This document shows positions 37,509-49,083 of a stretch of 64,000 bases of DNA, piece after piece (positions within the stretch are counted from its first letter, which is position 1; the number at the start of each line of letters is the position of its first letter). A program made the position numbers and the translations under genes. Under the pieces are notes generated by a model, which saw nothing but the letters and a program-made list of their open reading frames with translations, was not told the origin of the DNA and made no database searches. This stretch comes from Gammaproteobacteria bacterium (GTDB lineage: Bacteria > Pseudomonadota > Gammaproteobacteria > HK1). The stretch is from the NCBI GenBank assembly GCA_022824305.1, contig JAJEAD010000080.1, forward strand, positions 1 to 64,000. The letters run 5' to 3'.

Positions 37509-38110
37509 TCACTCTCCCGGACGACCAAAGAGCCCGGACTCGATGACCCGCCACTGATCCTCCCACCCCGACAGCGGCGAGTGCCGGAAACCGCTGCGGC
37601 TGAAGCGGCTCATGCGGGCTTCGACGAAGGCGAGCACCAGCCCCGCCGCCACCGAGGCGGGAACTGCGGTGGCACGTTCCGGGTCGAGCGCCGCCTCGCG
37701 GAAGAGCTGCCGCAACTCGGTCTCGGCACGCTCGAAGTACCGTCCCGCGCGCTCGCGAACGTCGGCCTTTTCCCCCATCACCGCCTCCCCCAGCAGCACT
37801 CGGGTGATACCGGGGTTGCGGTCGGAGAAAGTCAGCAGCAGCTCGGCCATCGCGCGCACCGCTTCGGAAAGGGAAAGCGCCTGCTCCGCCACCCGTCGGC
37901 TGCGGGAGAAGACGGTGTGCTCGGCGAAGTCGAGCAGCGCCTCGAACATGCTGGCCTTGCTCGGAAAGTGGCGATACAGGGCCGCCTCCGAGATCCCGAG
38001 CACCGCGGCGAGACGGGCGGTGGTGATACGGGCGCCGGGGCGGCCTTCGAGCTCGCGCGCGAGCGCCTCGAGGATCTCCTGGCGCCGTTCGCCCCGCGCC
38101 GCCTTCGCCA

Positions 38111-38111
<1 letters not shown>
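37509..38111 (-). CDS. slmA: Nucleoid occlusion factor SlmA (TetR family)
   Basis: 200 residues, the E. coli SlmA size. The N-terminal TetR helix-turn-helix reads RITTARLAAVLGISEAALYRHFPSKASMFEAL, followed by ligand-domain helices with FSDRNPGITRVLLGEAVMGE. SlmA binds chromosomal sites and blocks FtsZ ring assembly over DNA. The E. coli gene also lies beside dut and pyrE. Its ATG overlaps the argB stop by one base (TGATG). Confidence 0.87.
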
Positions 38112-40559
<2,448 letters not shown>

Positions 40560-40560
<1 letters not shown>

Positions 40561-41015
40561 CAGAATCGACCGGAGTGGCCGAATCCGCCGCGACCCCGCT
40601 CGCTGGCGTCGAAGGAGGCCACCACCTCGAACTCCGCACGCACCACCGGCACGAAGACCATCTGGGCGATGCGCTCGCCGGGCCGGATGGTATAGGAGCC
40701 GGAACCCCGATTCCAGCAGGAGATCATGACTTCGCCCTGGTAGTCCGAATCGATCAGGCCCACGAGGTTTCCGAGCACGATTCCCTGTCGATGGCCGAGC
40801 CCGGATCGGGGGAGCAGGGTGGCGGCGAGCCCGGGGTCCTCGATGTGCACCGCGATGCCGGAAGGCACGAGATGGGCGTCACCCGGAGCGAGGCGGAGCG
40901 CTTCGTCGAGGCAGGCGCGAAGATCGATCCCCGCCGCTCCGGGGGTGGCGTACTCGGGCATCGGAAACTCGCGTCCGATGCGGGGATCGAGGACCTTAAT
41001 CCGGATGCGCCGCAC
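40560..41015 (-). CDS. dut: Deoxyuridine 5'-triphosphate nucleotidohydrolase (dUTPase)
   Basis: 151 residues, as in E. coli. Motifs I-V are visible: [43 protein letters not shown] and the C-terminal GGFGHSGRF (phosphate-binding arm). It hydrolyses dUTP to dUMP. The N-terminus aligns with the E. coli start, so the 20-base overlap with coaBC is probably real. Confidence 0.97.
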
Positions 41016-42207
41016 GATAGTGTTGCGCGATCAGAGCCACGAGCTCCCCGGCGAGCGCGCGTTTCGGCTTGTACTCGAGGTGCGTGCCGCCATCCGCCCA
41101 GAAGACGTCGAGCGCATTGTCTTCGGAGCCGAACCCCGTCCCCGGCCCGTCCACCCGGTTTGCCGCGATGAGATCGAGCGCCTTCGCTTCGAGCTTCGAG
41201 CGGGCATTGGCCTCGATGTCGTCGGTCTCCGCGGCAAATCCGACGGTGAAGGGACGCGAGGAGAGACCGGCCACCTCCGCCAGGATGTCCGGCGTGCGCT
41301 CCAGGGCTATCGCCTCGCCGGCTCCGTTCTTCTTGATCTTGCGCTCGCTGTACGCGGCGGGGCGATGGTCGGCCACCGCCGCGGCCGCAATCAGAATCGA
41401 CGCGCCGCCGACTCTGCTCATGACCGCGTCGCGCATCTCGGATGCGGTCAGGACGCTCACGTGCTCGACGCGTGCCGGGGCGATGAGGGAAGTCGGACCG
41501 CTGACCAGCGTGACCCTTGCCCCGGCCCCCGCCGCCGCTTCCGCCAGCGCATACCCCATGCGACCCGAGCTGTGGTTGCTGATGAAGCGCACCGGGTCGA
41601 GGGGCTCTCGCGTGGGACCGGCGGTGACGAGCACCCCCAGCCCCTCGAGCAGTCCTCTGGCCAGAAGGCGTTCGGTTACCATCCCGGCAATGCGTGCGGG
41701 CTCCAGCATTCTGCCCGGGCCGATCTCTCCACACGCCTGATCGCCCTCATCCGGACCCAGGAGCAGGACACCGCGGCGGGTGAGCGCCGAGACGTTGTCC
41801 TGCGTGGCCGGATGCAGCCACATCTGTCGGTTCATCGCCGGCGCGGCCGCGACCGGAGCCTCGGTGGCGAGGCACAGGGTGGAGAGCAGGTCGTCGGCCA
41901 TGCCCTGCCGGAGCCTGGCGAGGAAGTGCGCGGTGGCGGGAGCGACGAGGACCATGTCCGCCCATCGCGCGAGCTCGATATGCCCCATCGCCGCTTCCGC
42001 CGAAGGATCGAAGAGATCCGTGCGCACCGGGTGACCGGACACCGCCTGAAGCGTGAGCGGCGTGATGAAGTGGCTCGCCGCCGGGGTCATCACCACCCGG
42101 ACCGAGTGGCCCAGCTCACGCAGGCGTCGGACTAGGTCGGGACTTTTGTAGGCGGCGATGCCGCCGCTCACCCCGACCACTATCTGATGACCCGGCATGT
42201 CGTGCAT
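40996..42207 (-). CDS. coaBC: Bifunctional phosphopantothenoylcysteine decarboxylase / phosphopantothenate-cysteine ligase
   Basis: 403 residues with both halves. The CoaC flavoprotein part has [21 protein letters not shown], the PXMNXXMW motif as PAMNRQMW, and [19 protein letters not shown]. The CoaB part has [25 protein letters not shown] and [21 protein letters not shown]. It makes 4'-phosphopantetheine in CoA synthesis. First gene of the minus-strand coaBC-dut-algC-argB-slmA run and divergent from radC, as in Pseudomonas. Confidence 0.97.
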   Translation of the reverse strand: MHDMPGHQIVVGVSGGIAAYKSPDLVRRLRELGHSVRVVMTPAASHFITPLTLQAVSGHPVRTDLFDPSAEAAMGHIELARWADMVLVAPATAHFLARLRQGMADDLLSTLCLATEAPVAAAPAMNRQMWLHPATQDNVSALTRRGVLLLGPDEGDQACGEIGPGRMLEPARIAGMVTERLLARGLLEGLGVLVTAGPTREPLDPVRFISNHSSGRMGYALAEAAAGAGARVTLVSGPTSLIAPARVEHVSVLTASEMRDAVMSRVGGASILIAAAAVADHRPAAYSERKIKKNGAGEAIALERTPDILAEVAGLSSRPFTVGFAAETDDIEANARSKLEAKALDLIAANRVDGPGTGFGSEDNALDVFWADGGTHLEYKPKRALAGELVALIAQHYRAAHPD

Positions 42208-42287
42208 GATGATCTTTCGAGCGACGCGGCCCGAGTATAGCCCGCCCGGACCCGGAGGCGCGTCGGCGCCCGGAGGACGCCAAGGGA

Positions 42288-42962
42288 ATGCGAATCAAGG
42301 ACTGGCCGGCGGCGGAACGCCCGCGGGAGAAGCTGCTCGAACGTGGCGCGCGGTCGCTCTCGGACGCCGAGCTGCTGTCGATCCTGATTCGCACGGGGTC
42401 TCCGGGACACACCGCGGTCGACCTCGCCCGCCACATGCTCAGCGCGTTCGGCGGACTGCGCCACCTGCTCGAAGCGCCGAGGGCGAGACTGTGCGGACAC
42501 CCGGGCGTGGGCGAGGCGACCTACGTGACGTTGCGCGCGGCGGTGGAAATGGGCCACCGGCATCTGTCGCGCACGGTGAAGCGCGGCGCGATGCTCGGCA
42601 GCCCCGAGGACACCCGCCGCTACGTCAGCACCCGACTGCGGGGCTTTCCCTACGAGGTCTTCGCCTGCCTGTTCCTCGACAACCGGCATCGCGTGATCGC
42701 GTTCGAGGAGATGTTCCGGGGCACCATCGACGGAGCGAGCGTGCATCCGCGCGAAGTCATCAAGCGATGCCTGGAACACAACGCCGCCGCCCTCATCGTC
42801 GCCCACAACCACCCTTCCGGAGTGGCCGAACCGAGCCATGCGGACCGGATCGTGACGCGCCGCCTTGCCGAGGCCGGCGCGCTGGTCGAGCTTCGCCTCC
42901 TCGATCACATCGTCGTCGGCGACGGAGAGACGGTCTCCTTCGCGGAGCGCGGATGGTTGTAG
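42288..42962 (+). CDS. radC: RadC/DUF2466 JAMM-domain protein
   Basis: 224 residues. An N-terminal helix-hairpin-helix region ([25 protein letters not shown]) and a C-terminal JAB/MPN domain with the metal motif [15 protein letters not shown]. Historically tied to DNA repair, but its role is unresolved. It overlaps the predicted promoter of rpmBG at its stop codon. Confidence 0.94.
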   Translation: MRIKDWPAAERPREKLLERGARSLSDAELLSILIRTGSPGHTAVDLARHMLSAFGGLRHLLEAPRARLCGHPGVGEATYVTLRAAVEMGHRHLSRTVKRGAMLGSPEDTRRYVSTRLRGFPYEVFACLFLDNRHRVIAFEEMFRGTIDGASVHPREVIKRCLEHNAAALIVAHNHPSGVAEPSHADRIVTRRLAEAGALVELRLLDHIVVGDGETVSFAERGWL

Positions 42963-42985
42963 GAAACGGGGGCGGCTGTTAGAGT
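42957..42985 (+). promoter_or_regulatory. Promoter and dyad ahead of rpmB-rpmG
   Basis: TTGTAG (42957-42962, sharing bases with the radC stop) and TAGAGT (42980-42985) are spaced 17 bases apart. An exact 8-bp inverted repeat, CGGGGGCG (42967-42974) and CGCCCCCG (42990-42997), brackets the -10 box, so it could be an operator, an attenuating stem or the radC terminator. Confidence 0.5.
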
Positions 42986-43021
42986 CCTGCGCCCCCGAAT
43001 CTGCACCGGACGGGCGCGACG

Positions 43022-43258
43022 ATGAGCAGGGTCTGTCAAGTCACCGGAAAGCGGCCCATCGCGGGCAACAACGTCTCGCACGCGAACAACAAGACGCGCA
43101 GGCGCTTCCTGCCCAACCTGCACACCCATCGCTTCTGGGTCCCGAGCGAGCAGCGATTCGTCAAGCTGCGGGTCTCCAAGAAGGGACTTCGCATCATCGA
43201 CAAGAAGGGCATCGAGGCCGTGCTCGCGGAGATCGAGGCCGGAAACACCAGCATCTGA
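43022..43258 (+). CDS. rpmB: 50S ribosomal protein L28
   Basis: 78 residues, exactly the usual length, opening [20 protein letters not shown] and continuing [19 protein letters not shown]. Part of the large ribosomal subunit. The paired rpmG gene begins 54 bp downstream. Confidence 0.98.
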   Translation: MSRVCQVTGKRPIAGNNVSHANNKTRRRFLPNLHTHRFWVPSEQRFVKLRVSKKGLRIIDKKGIEAVLAEIEAGNTSI

Positions 43259-43312
43259 GGCCATTCCCGCGACCACGGGAACCCGTTGACGGCGCTGGCG
43301 AGGAGAGAGTTC

Positions 43313-43468
43313 ATGCGCGACAAGATCAAGCTGGTGTCGAGCGCCGGAACCGGCCACTTCTACACCACCGACAAGAACAAGCGGACCACACCGGAAAAGC
43401 TCGAGATGAAGAAGTTCGACCCGGTAGTGCGCCGCCACGTCCTCTACAAGGAGGCCAAGATCAAGTAG
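43313..43468 (+). CDS. rpmG: 50S ribosomal protein L33
   Basis: 51 residues, the standard length, beginning [19 protein letters not shown] and ending [19 protein letters not shown] seven bases before the ATG fixes the start. This form lacks the zinc-binding cysteine pairs of C+ L33 paralogues, so it needs no zinc, notable given the zinc-acquisition locus nearby. Confidence 0.97.
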   Translation: MRDKIKLVSSAGTGHFYTTDKNKRTTPEKLEMKKFDPVVRRHVLYKEAKIK

Positions 43469-43477
43469 GCGGGCACG

Positions 43478-43501
43478 CCGGCGGGAGAGGTGCGCCGCCG
43501 G
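43478..43501 (+). terminator. Hairpin after rpmG
   Basis: CCGGCGG (43478-43484) and CCGCCGG (43495-43501) form a perfect 7-bp stem with a 10-base loop, ten bases after the rpmG stop. No T-run follows, so termination is only a suggestion. Confidence 0.35.
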
Positions 43502-43599
43502 AATTGCTCGGCTGCGGCCCGCGCCTCGGGTCGTATCCCCGGCGCCCGGAGTGCGGGACGGCGGCTGCGGGCCCGGCGCTCGGCCGCCTTGAGTGCCGC

Positions 43600-44772
43600 T
43601 CAGGCCCGCGCCAGGGAGTAGGCGGGCAGCGTTCGCGCGAAGTCGCGCAGGGCGCGGATGCCGCTCTCTTCGGCCTCGCGGCACCACTCCTCGAGTGCGC
43701 GCAGCAAGCCGTCCTGGCTCAGGGTTCTCTCCTGCCAGATCGCCTGGAGACGCTGCTTGTAGCGATACACCGTGGCGAGCGCGTGACTGTGCTCCAGGAT
43801 TCGGTTGAGCCGCTCGACCGACTCGCGACTCAGCATGGACTCCTCCCGCATCAGCAGGGACTTCGCGGGAAGCAGCAGCGAGCGATTGGAGTTGTCCACC
43901 CGCCGCAACTCCTCCGCCCACACCTGCGAGAGGACCATCTTCGCGTAGCGTGACATGACCGAAAGTCGCCCCGCGATGATTGCGGCGACCGCGTCCCGAT
44001 CCAGCAGCTTGCCGGGAACCAGCACCGTCTTGGGGGGAAGCTTCTTCACCCGGGCAAGGCCCAGACCCTGCAGAAGCCGGATGTAGAGCCAGCCGGCATC
44101 GAACTCCCACCACTTCGCCGAGAGCTTGGCGGAGCTCGCGAAGGCGTGGTGATTGTTGTGCAGCTCTTCGCCTCCGATGAGCAGGCCGAAGGGGATGATA
44201 TTGGTGGACATGTCGGGGGTTTCGAAGTTTCGGTAGCCCCACCAGTGACCGATCCCGTTTATGACTCCGGCCGCGAGCACCGGGATCCAGAGCATCTGGA
44301 TCGCCCACACCGTCAGGCCGATGGGCCCGAAGAGCGCAACGTCGATGCCGAGCATCAGGTAGTAGCCCTTGCTCGACCAACGCGTGTAGAGGTTCCGTTC
44401 GATCCAGTCGTCCGGCGCGCCATGCCCGTAGCGCAGGAGCGTCGCCTCGTTGCCCGCCTCCTTGCGGTAGAGCTCGGTCCCCTCGAGCAGCAGCGTGGCG
44501 ATGCCTTCCTGGCGCGGACTGTGGGGGTCCTGCTCCGACTCCACGCAGGCATGGTGCTTGCGGTGCACCGCCATCCACTGCTTCGTGACCATGCCGGTGG
44601 TGAGCCAGAGCCAGAAGCGCATCGGGTGGCTGACGAGAGGATGCAGATCGAGCGCCCGATGCGCCTTGTGGCGATGCAGAAAGACGGTGACGCAGATGAT
44701 GGTCAGGTGCGTGACCGCGAGGGTGTAGGCGACGATTCCCCACACCGAGATGTCAAGCAGTCCTGTCAGCAC
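43600..44772 (-). CDS. Membrane fatty acid desaturase (delta-9, DesA-like)
   Basis: 390 residues, longer than the desaturase at 18.6 kb. Histidine boxes: HRHKAH (33-38), HRKHH (70-74) and HNNHH (205-209), with four hydrophobic segments. The ~130-residue C-terminal extension is charged and helical with no motif I recognise. Aerobic desaturases of this length act on phospholipid-bound acyl chains in Pseudomonas (DesA). It converges with rpmG and has its promoter in the 384-bp gap shared with zur. Confidence 0.88.
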   Translation of the reverse strand: MLTGLLDISVWGIVAYTLAVTHLTIICVTVFLHRHKAHRALDLHPLVSHPMRFWLWLTTGMVTKQWMAVHRKHHACVESEQDPHSPRQEGIATLLLEGTELYRKEAGNEATLLRYGHGAPDDWIERNLYTRWSSKGYYLMLGIDVALFGPIGLTVWAIQMLWIPVLAAGVINGIGHWWGYRNFETPDMSTNIIPFGLLIGGEELHNNHHAFASSAKLSAKWWEFDAGWLYIRLLQGLGLARVKKLPPKTVLVPGKLLDRDAVAAIIAGRLSVMSRYAKMVLSQVWAEELRRVDNSNRSLLLPAKSLLMREESMLSRESVERLNRILEHSHALATVYRYKQRLQAIWQERTLSQDGLLRALEEWCREAEESGIRALRDFARTLPAYSLARA

Positions 44773-45156
44773 GGCTCCCCCCGGGTAGAGCGGCGAAGGT
44801 TCCGACTCGGGTGCGCCGGCCGGCGCGCGCAGTCTAGCACCCGCGGCCGGTGCGCTCCACCCGATCGCCGGCCGGGGCGCGGACGATTGCGTTGCGCTTC
44901 AGCGCCGTTCCCGAGCGCGGTCGAGAAGCGGATGCAGACCATCCGGGAGCGCCGATCCAAAGACCCGCGGGTGCGACTTCCCGCCCCGGGAGCGCGGATC
45001 CGGAATCGTCGGACTCCGGTCGCGTCGCGGGAGTCGCCGCCGGCCCGGTCGGATGAACACGGCTCCCCGGGGCCTGCGCCCCGCTCACGACTCTTCGACG
45101 AAAGGTTGCCGGTCAGGAGCGGGAGATCGTCCGCCCGACAATGCCATAATGCAGTC
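44773..45156. other. Divergent intergenic region between desaturase and zur
   Basis: 384 bp with no supported gene. It must carry promoters for both neighbours. A CATAAT hexamer (45145-45150) lies six bases before the zur ATG. I saw no Zur-box-like dyad here. Confidence 0.45.
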
Positions 45157-45705
45157 ATGCAGCGCTTCGACAGCAATGATCCCACAGCTCCGACTCCATC
45201 GAAACCCTCGGTGCGGTCCGGGGCGTCGCCCTTTCCCGCACCGCGGCACGATCACGAGGCGTGCATCACGGAAGGCCTCGCCCGCGCCGAGGAGACCTGC
45301 CGGTGCCGCCAGGAGCGTCTCACCGAGAACCGGCGCCAGGTGCTCGAGCTTCTCCTCGCCGAGCACCGGCCAGCGGGGGCCTACGATATCCTCGCGCGAT
45401 TTGACTGGAAGGGACGCCGGCCGGCGCCCGCTCAGATTTATCGCGCCCTCTCCTTCCTCGAGACGATGGGACTCGTGCACCGCATTGCCAGCCGCAACGC
45501 CTACGTTGCATGCAGCGGGCCGGGAGAAGGGCACGGCACAGTGTTCCTGGTGTGCGAGCAATGCGGGATGGTCGCCGAACCGGGCGCAGCCGATCTCGGA
45601 CGCACCATTCACGAGCTCGCCGACGTCTTTGGTTTCGAGCATCGTACCCATACCCTGGAAGTGATGGGGCGTTGCCCGGAGTGCATGCTGACCGGCGGCG
45701 CCTGA
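45157..45705 (+). CDS. zur: Zinc uptake regulator Zur (Fur family)
   Basis: 182 residues. After a ~30-residue Pro/Ser leader the Zur pattern begins: HDHEACITEGLARAEETC, LTENRRQVLELLLAEHRPAGAYDIL (winged helix), PAQIYRALSFLETMGLVHRI (recognition helix), and two structural CxxC pairs, CEQCG and CPECM. It should repress zinc-import genes when zinc is plentiful. Location beside znuABC supports Zur over Fur. No Shine-Dalgarno is visible and CATAAT sits six bases upstream, so the message may be leaderless. It converges with znuB, 21 bp apart. Confidence 0.9.
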   Translation: MQRFDSNDPTAPTPSKPSVRSGASPFPAPRHDHEACITEGLARAEETCRCRQERLTENRRQVLELLLAEHRPAGAYDILARFDWKGRRPAPAQIYRALSFLETMGLVHRIASRNAYVACSGPGEGHGTVFLVCEQCGMVAEPGAADLGRTIHELADVFGFEHRTHTLEVMGRCPECMLTGGA

Positions 45706-45726
45706 GCCGGCGCGCAACGGCTCACC

Positions 45727-46530
45727 TCATTCGTCGCGGCCGCCTTGCCCGCGGACCGGGATGAGCAGGCTTGCGGCGAACATTGCGCTCGCGACCAGCA
45801 CGATGGCCGGCCCGGCCGGAACGTCCCACTCGAGCGAGCCGAACAAGCCGGCGACGACCGCCAGAACCCCGATCACCGTGGACGCTACCGCCATCTGCTC
45901 GGGCGTCGCCGACATTCGGCGGGCGGCGGCGGCGGGAATGATCACGAGCGCCACGACGAGCAGCATGCCGACAATCTTCATTCCCACCGCGATCACCGCG
46001 GCGAGGAGGAACAGGAGAAGGAGGCGTACCCGTTCCACCGGAACCCCTTCCACCGCGGCCAGATCCCTGTTGACGGTCACGGAGAGAAGGTTGCGCCACT
46101 GCCAGGCCAGCGCCGCGGTGGCCCCCGCGGCGGTCGCGAAGATGAGCCACAGGTCGACGGCGCCCACCGAGAGGATGTCACCGAAGAGGTAGCCGATGAG
46201 ATCGACCCGCAACCGCTCCATGAACGCGATGACGACGAGACCCGCCGCGAACACCGCATGAGCCAGCACTCCGAGCAGTGCGTCGAGGGAGACGAGCCGT
46301 TGGCGCTCCAGCAGAAGCAGGCATCCCGCAAGCATGAGGCACATCGCAAAGACCGCAAGGATCGGTTCCACCTCGAGCAGGAAGCCCAGCGCAATTCCGA
46401 GAAGCACTGCATGAGCGAGCGCGGTGCCGAAGTAGGCCATGCGCCTCCACACCACGAAACATCCTACGGGACCGGCCGCGATCGCCGCCCCGATGCCACC
46501 GGCCAATGCCCGCAAAAAGAAGTCCTCCAT
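45727..46530 (-). CDS. znuB: Zinc ABC transporter, permease subunit
   Basis: 267 residues, very hydrophobic with about seven to nine membrane segments, and the ABC-3 family pattern GPVGCFVVWRRMAYFGTALAHAVLLG and MKIVGMLLVVALVIIPAAAARRM. It forms the inner-membrane channel for Zn2+. Its ATG overlaps the znuC stop by one base (TGATG). Confidence 0.94.
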   Translation of the reverse strand: MEDFFLRALAGGIGAAIAAGPVGCFVVWRRMAYFGTALAHAVLLGIALGFLLEVEPILAVFAMCLMLAGCLLLLERQRLVSLDALLGVLAHAVFAAGLVVIAFMERLRVDLIGYLFGDILSVGAVDLWLIFATAAGATAALAWQWRNLLSVTVNRDLAAVEGVPVERVRLLLLFLLAAVIAVGMKIVGMLLVVALVIIPAAAARRMSATPEQMAVASTVIGVLAVVAGLFGSLEWDVPAGPAIVLVASAMFAASLLIPVRGQGGRDE

Positions 46531-47345
46531 CAGGGGCGCCCGCCGGATGCCTTCGGTGTCCTAGACGCCCCGGAGTCGAGCGGCATCGGTTCTCCGAGCG
46601 CGTCGTGGCGATGATCGTGGGAGTGCCGGTAGACCGCGAGCGTGCTGGACACATACCGGCCGAACAGGGAGATGAACTCGGGATGGCTCGTGATTGTCCC
46701 CGGATGGCCGGAGCAGCATACGTGTCGGTTGAGGCACACCACGGTGTCCGTCGCAGCCATGACCAGGTGCAGGTCGTGCGAAACCAGCAGCACCCCGCAA
46801 CCGTGGCGATCCCGAATCGTCGCAATCAACTGGTAGAGCTCGCTCTGGCTGGTGACGTCGACTCCCGCGAGCGGCTCGTCGAGAACGAGCAGTCCCGGCT
46901 CGCGCAGAAGCGCCCGTGCCAGCAGCACGCGGTGCAGCTCTCCCCCGGATATCTCGGCCAGGGGGTGAGCGAGGATCGCGCCGGCGCCAACCTCCTCGAG
47001 CAGCGCCTCGAGCCTCGCCTTCGGTGCGGGTGCGCCCAGGGTCAGAAAGCGCCGAACCGTCATGGGCAGAATCGAATCCCGATGCACATGCTGCGGCGAA
47101 TAGCCGACGCGAAGGCCGGGGACGCGCACCACTTCGCCGAAGTTCGGCCGGACGATGCCGAGCAGCACGCGGATCAACGTCGATTTGCCGGCGCCGTTGA
47201 GCCCGACCAGGGTCACAATCTCGCCGGGATGAACGGCGATATCCACTGAATCGAGCACCCTCCGCCGTCCGAAGCGAACGCTTACACCACGCGCTTCGAC
47301 GAGCGGCGAGGCGCCGGGGAGCCTGCCAGACGGTACACGGGTCAC
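46530..47345 (-). CDS. znuC: Zinc ABC transporter, ATP-binding subunit
   Basis: 271 residues. Walker A LVGLNGAGKSTLIRVLLG, the signature as EISGGELHRVLLARALL, Walker B LLVLDEPLAGVD, and the switch histidine in SHDLHLVMAATD. The C-terminal tail has HSHDHRHDALG, a short His cluster common in zinc ABC proteins. The start is GTG, divergent from znuA across a region with two Zur-box-like sites. Confidence 0.95.
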   Translation of the reverse strand: MTRVPSGRLPGASPLVEARGVSVRFGRRRVLDSVDIAVHPGEIVTLVGLNGAGKSTLIRVLLGIVRPNFGEVVRVPGLRVGYSPQHVHRDSILPMTVRRFLTLGAPAPKARLEALLEEVGAGAILAHPLAEISGGELHRVLLARALLREPGLLVLDEPLAGVDVTSQSELYQLIATIRDRHGCGVLLVSHDLHLVMAATDTVVCLNRHVCCSGHPGTITSHPEFISLFGRYVSSTLAVYRHSHDHRHDALGEPMPLDSGASRTPKASGGRP

Positions 47346-47483
47346 TGAGAGGTCCTTGGGTAGCGCCAGGTGACACGGTCCGGGGGCTCATCCCATGCGC
47401 CGCAACGAGCGGATGGGATTTCACGGTGTTGCCTGGGCGTGGTGTCGACTATCGGAGTTTCTCGTGTAAAGCTCGTTGCGGAC

Positions 47484-47506
47484 GTATCGATACGATATTA
47501 CATTTC
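47484..47506. promoter_or_regulatory. Zur-box-like site 1 (znuCB/znuA divergent promoter)
   Basis: A 23-bp element matching 15 of 22 defined positions of the enteric Zur consensus (GAAATGTTATA-N-TATAACATTTC arrangement) when aligned by eye; the right half TATTACATTTC differs at one base. It lies in a markedly AT-richer patch between znuC and znuA. Confidence 0.55.
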
Positions 47507-47515
47507 CATTCGAAA

Positions 47516-47538
47516 CCATGCGTACATTATTACATTAC
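47516..47538. promoter_or_regulatory. Zur-box-like site 2 (znuCB/znuA divergent promoter)
   Basis: A second 23-bp element, 32 bases downstream of site 1 in the same phase, with right half TATTACATTAC; 13 of 22 positions match the enteric consensus by eye. Two sites about three helical turns apart suit control of a divergent pair. Confidence 0.45.
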
Positions 47539-47626
47539 TGCTCAAGTGTCGCTTTCACGTTTCGGCGACGAGTGTTGCCGGGAGAACGATCGCTGGAGCC
47601 ATCCCCGACCAGACAGGAGATCAATC

Positions 47627-48565
47627 ATGCACAAGGCAACGATTTGCGCCGCGCTCTGCGCACTCGCCACCATGCTTGCACCTCACGCGCGTGCCATTGA
47701 TGTCGTGGTGAGCATCAAACCGGTTCATGCCCTCGTCGCCGGCGTGATGGGCAATACCGGGAATCCCCGGTTGATGCTCACCGGCATCGCTTCGCCCCAC
47801 ACGTACCAGATGCGCCCGTCGGAAGCGGAGGCGCTCGCCAACGCGGACCTCGTCGTATGGGTCGGCGAGAACATGGAGACCTTTCTCGACCGCCCCATCG
47901 CCAATCTCGGATCCAGTGCCGAGATCCTGACCCTGCACGAATCGGCGGGGATGGAGTTGCTGCCTAGTCGCGAAGGCGGGATATGGAGCGACGAGGAGCC
48001 GGAGGTACACGTCGACGAGCACGACGACCACGGCCACGACCATGGAGAGTTCGACCTGCACATCTGGCTCGATCCCGGCAACGCCCGTCGCATCGTCGAC
48101 GTTGTCGCCGATACGCTCATCCGAATCGACCCCGGGCGCACCGAAACCTATCGCGGGAATGCCGATACGATGCGCATGCGCATCGACATGCTCGAAACCT
48201 CGCTCGGAGTGCAGCTCGCACCGGTACGTCAGCGGGCGTTCATCGTGTTCCACGACGGCTACAGCTACTTCGAGCACGCTTTCGATCTGAACAGCAAGGG
48301 CGCTGTCGCTGTCGATCCGGCCCGCCCACCCGGCGCGAAACGACTGGCCGAGCTGCGAGCCGCCCTCGCCGAGCACGATGTTCGCTGCGTGTTCACAGAG
48401 CCGCAGTTCGAGCCGGATCTCATCCAGACCGTGATCGAGGGAAGCACGGTGCGCACCGCGCCACTGGACCCGCTCGGGGCTACGGTCGAACCCGGCCCCG
48501 ACGCCTGGTTTGACATGATGCGCGGCCTTGGCGATGCCGTCGCCGGTTGCCTCGGAGACGCCTGA
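47627..48565 (+). CDS. znuA: Zinc ABC transporter, periplasmic binding protein
   Basis: 312 residues. A signal peptide covers residues 1-23 (CALATMLAPHARA). Zinc ligands expected in the family are present as His58 (ASPHTYQMRPS), His145 (DLHIWLDPGN) and His209 (IVFHDGYSYFEHAF). Between them is the usual flexible loop rich in His/Asp/Glu (HVDEHDDHGHDHGEFD, about 128-143). It delivers periplasmic Zn2+ to ZnuBC. AGGAGA precedes the ATG. A 12-bp hairpin follows 40 bases after the stop. A degenerate second copy fragment lies at 56934-57020. Confidence 0.95.
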   Translation: MHKATICAALCALATMLAPHARAIDVVVSIKPVHALVAGVMGNTGNPRLMLTGIASPHTYQMRPSEAEALANADLVVWVGENMETFLDRPIANLGSSAEILTLHESAGMELLPSREGGIWSDEEPEVHVDEHDDHGHDHGEFDLHIWLDPGNARRIVDVVADTLIRIDPGRTETYRGNADTMRMRIDMLETSLGVQLAPVRQRAFIVFHDGYSYFEHAFDLNSKGAVAVDPARPPGAKRLAELRAALAEHDVRCVFTEPQFEPDLIQTVIEGSTVRTAPLDPLGATVEPGPDAWFDMMRGLGDAVAGCLGDA

Positions 48566-48605
48566 ACGCCCGAAAGCCGTCTCCGGCGCGGCCTTCCGCT
48601 CGCCC

Positions 48606-48633
48606 GGACTGCCCGCATCGCTGCGGGCAGTCC
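48606..48633 (+). terminator. Strong 12-bp hairpin after znuA
   Basis: GGACTGCCCGCA (48606-48617), loop TCGC, then TGCGGGCAGTCC (48622-48633): a perfect 12-bp stem with a tetraloop. There is no T-tract, but position and strength suggest the end of the znuA transcript. Confidence 0.55.
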
Positions 48634-48972
48634 GACATCGACTTCGCCTGCCACCGGGCACCCCAAAGAATGTGGTTGTGCCACCTATGGAGGCATCAGC
48701 ATAGAGTTTCGGAAATCATCCGAATTCCGGCAAGAAGCAACATGCACTCGTACGAGAGCATGGTCGCAATGGAGCTTCGGTGCCATGGCCGCAAGGCAGG
48801 TCGGCAGGGTACCCGTTGCCTTCCGGATAGACCGAACCGGAATGCAAAGATTGCCGAACCTCAGCGCCCGAATGCCTGTCCCTTGCTGCCCTGATTGCAA
48901 TTCCGTTTGTCTGTTCAGATATTCGCGCCATGTATCGTTTGGTTGATGCAGATTCCGTTCATGATTCCGTGA

Positions 48973-48995
48973 CTAATGTATCGTTATAGTATTGC
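48973..48995. promoter_or_regulatory. Zur-box-like site 3 (repeat unit 1)
   Basis: A 23-bp element, the length of a Zur box, matching about 13 of 22 consensus positions by eye (AATGT on the left, TATAGTATT on the right). Identical, base for base, to the copy at 49061-49083. Confidence 0.45.
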
Positions 48996-49060
48996 CATCT
49001 TGTTCAGATATTCGCACCTTGTTTCTTCTGGTTGATCCGGATGCCGTTGAAACCCTATAG

Positions 49061-49083
49061 CTAATGTATCGTTATAGTATTGC
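49061..49083. promoter_or_regulatory. Zur-box-like site 4 (repeat unit 2)
   Basis: Exact second copy of the 23-bp element, 88 bases downstream of the first and 125 bases before the operon's first ATG. Its TATAGT could itself serve as a -10 box. Exact conservation in diverged repeats argues for a bound regulator; Zur is the nearest candidate. Confidence 0.45.

Noticed and set aside
48741..48893. Short open frame from the ATG at 48741.
   Set aside because: No ribosome site, motif or hydrophobic pattern; codon content looks random.
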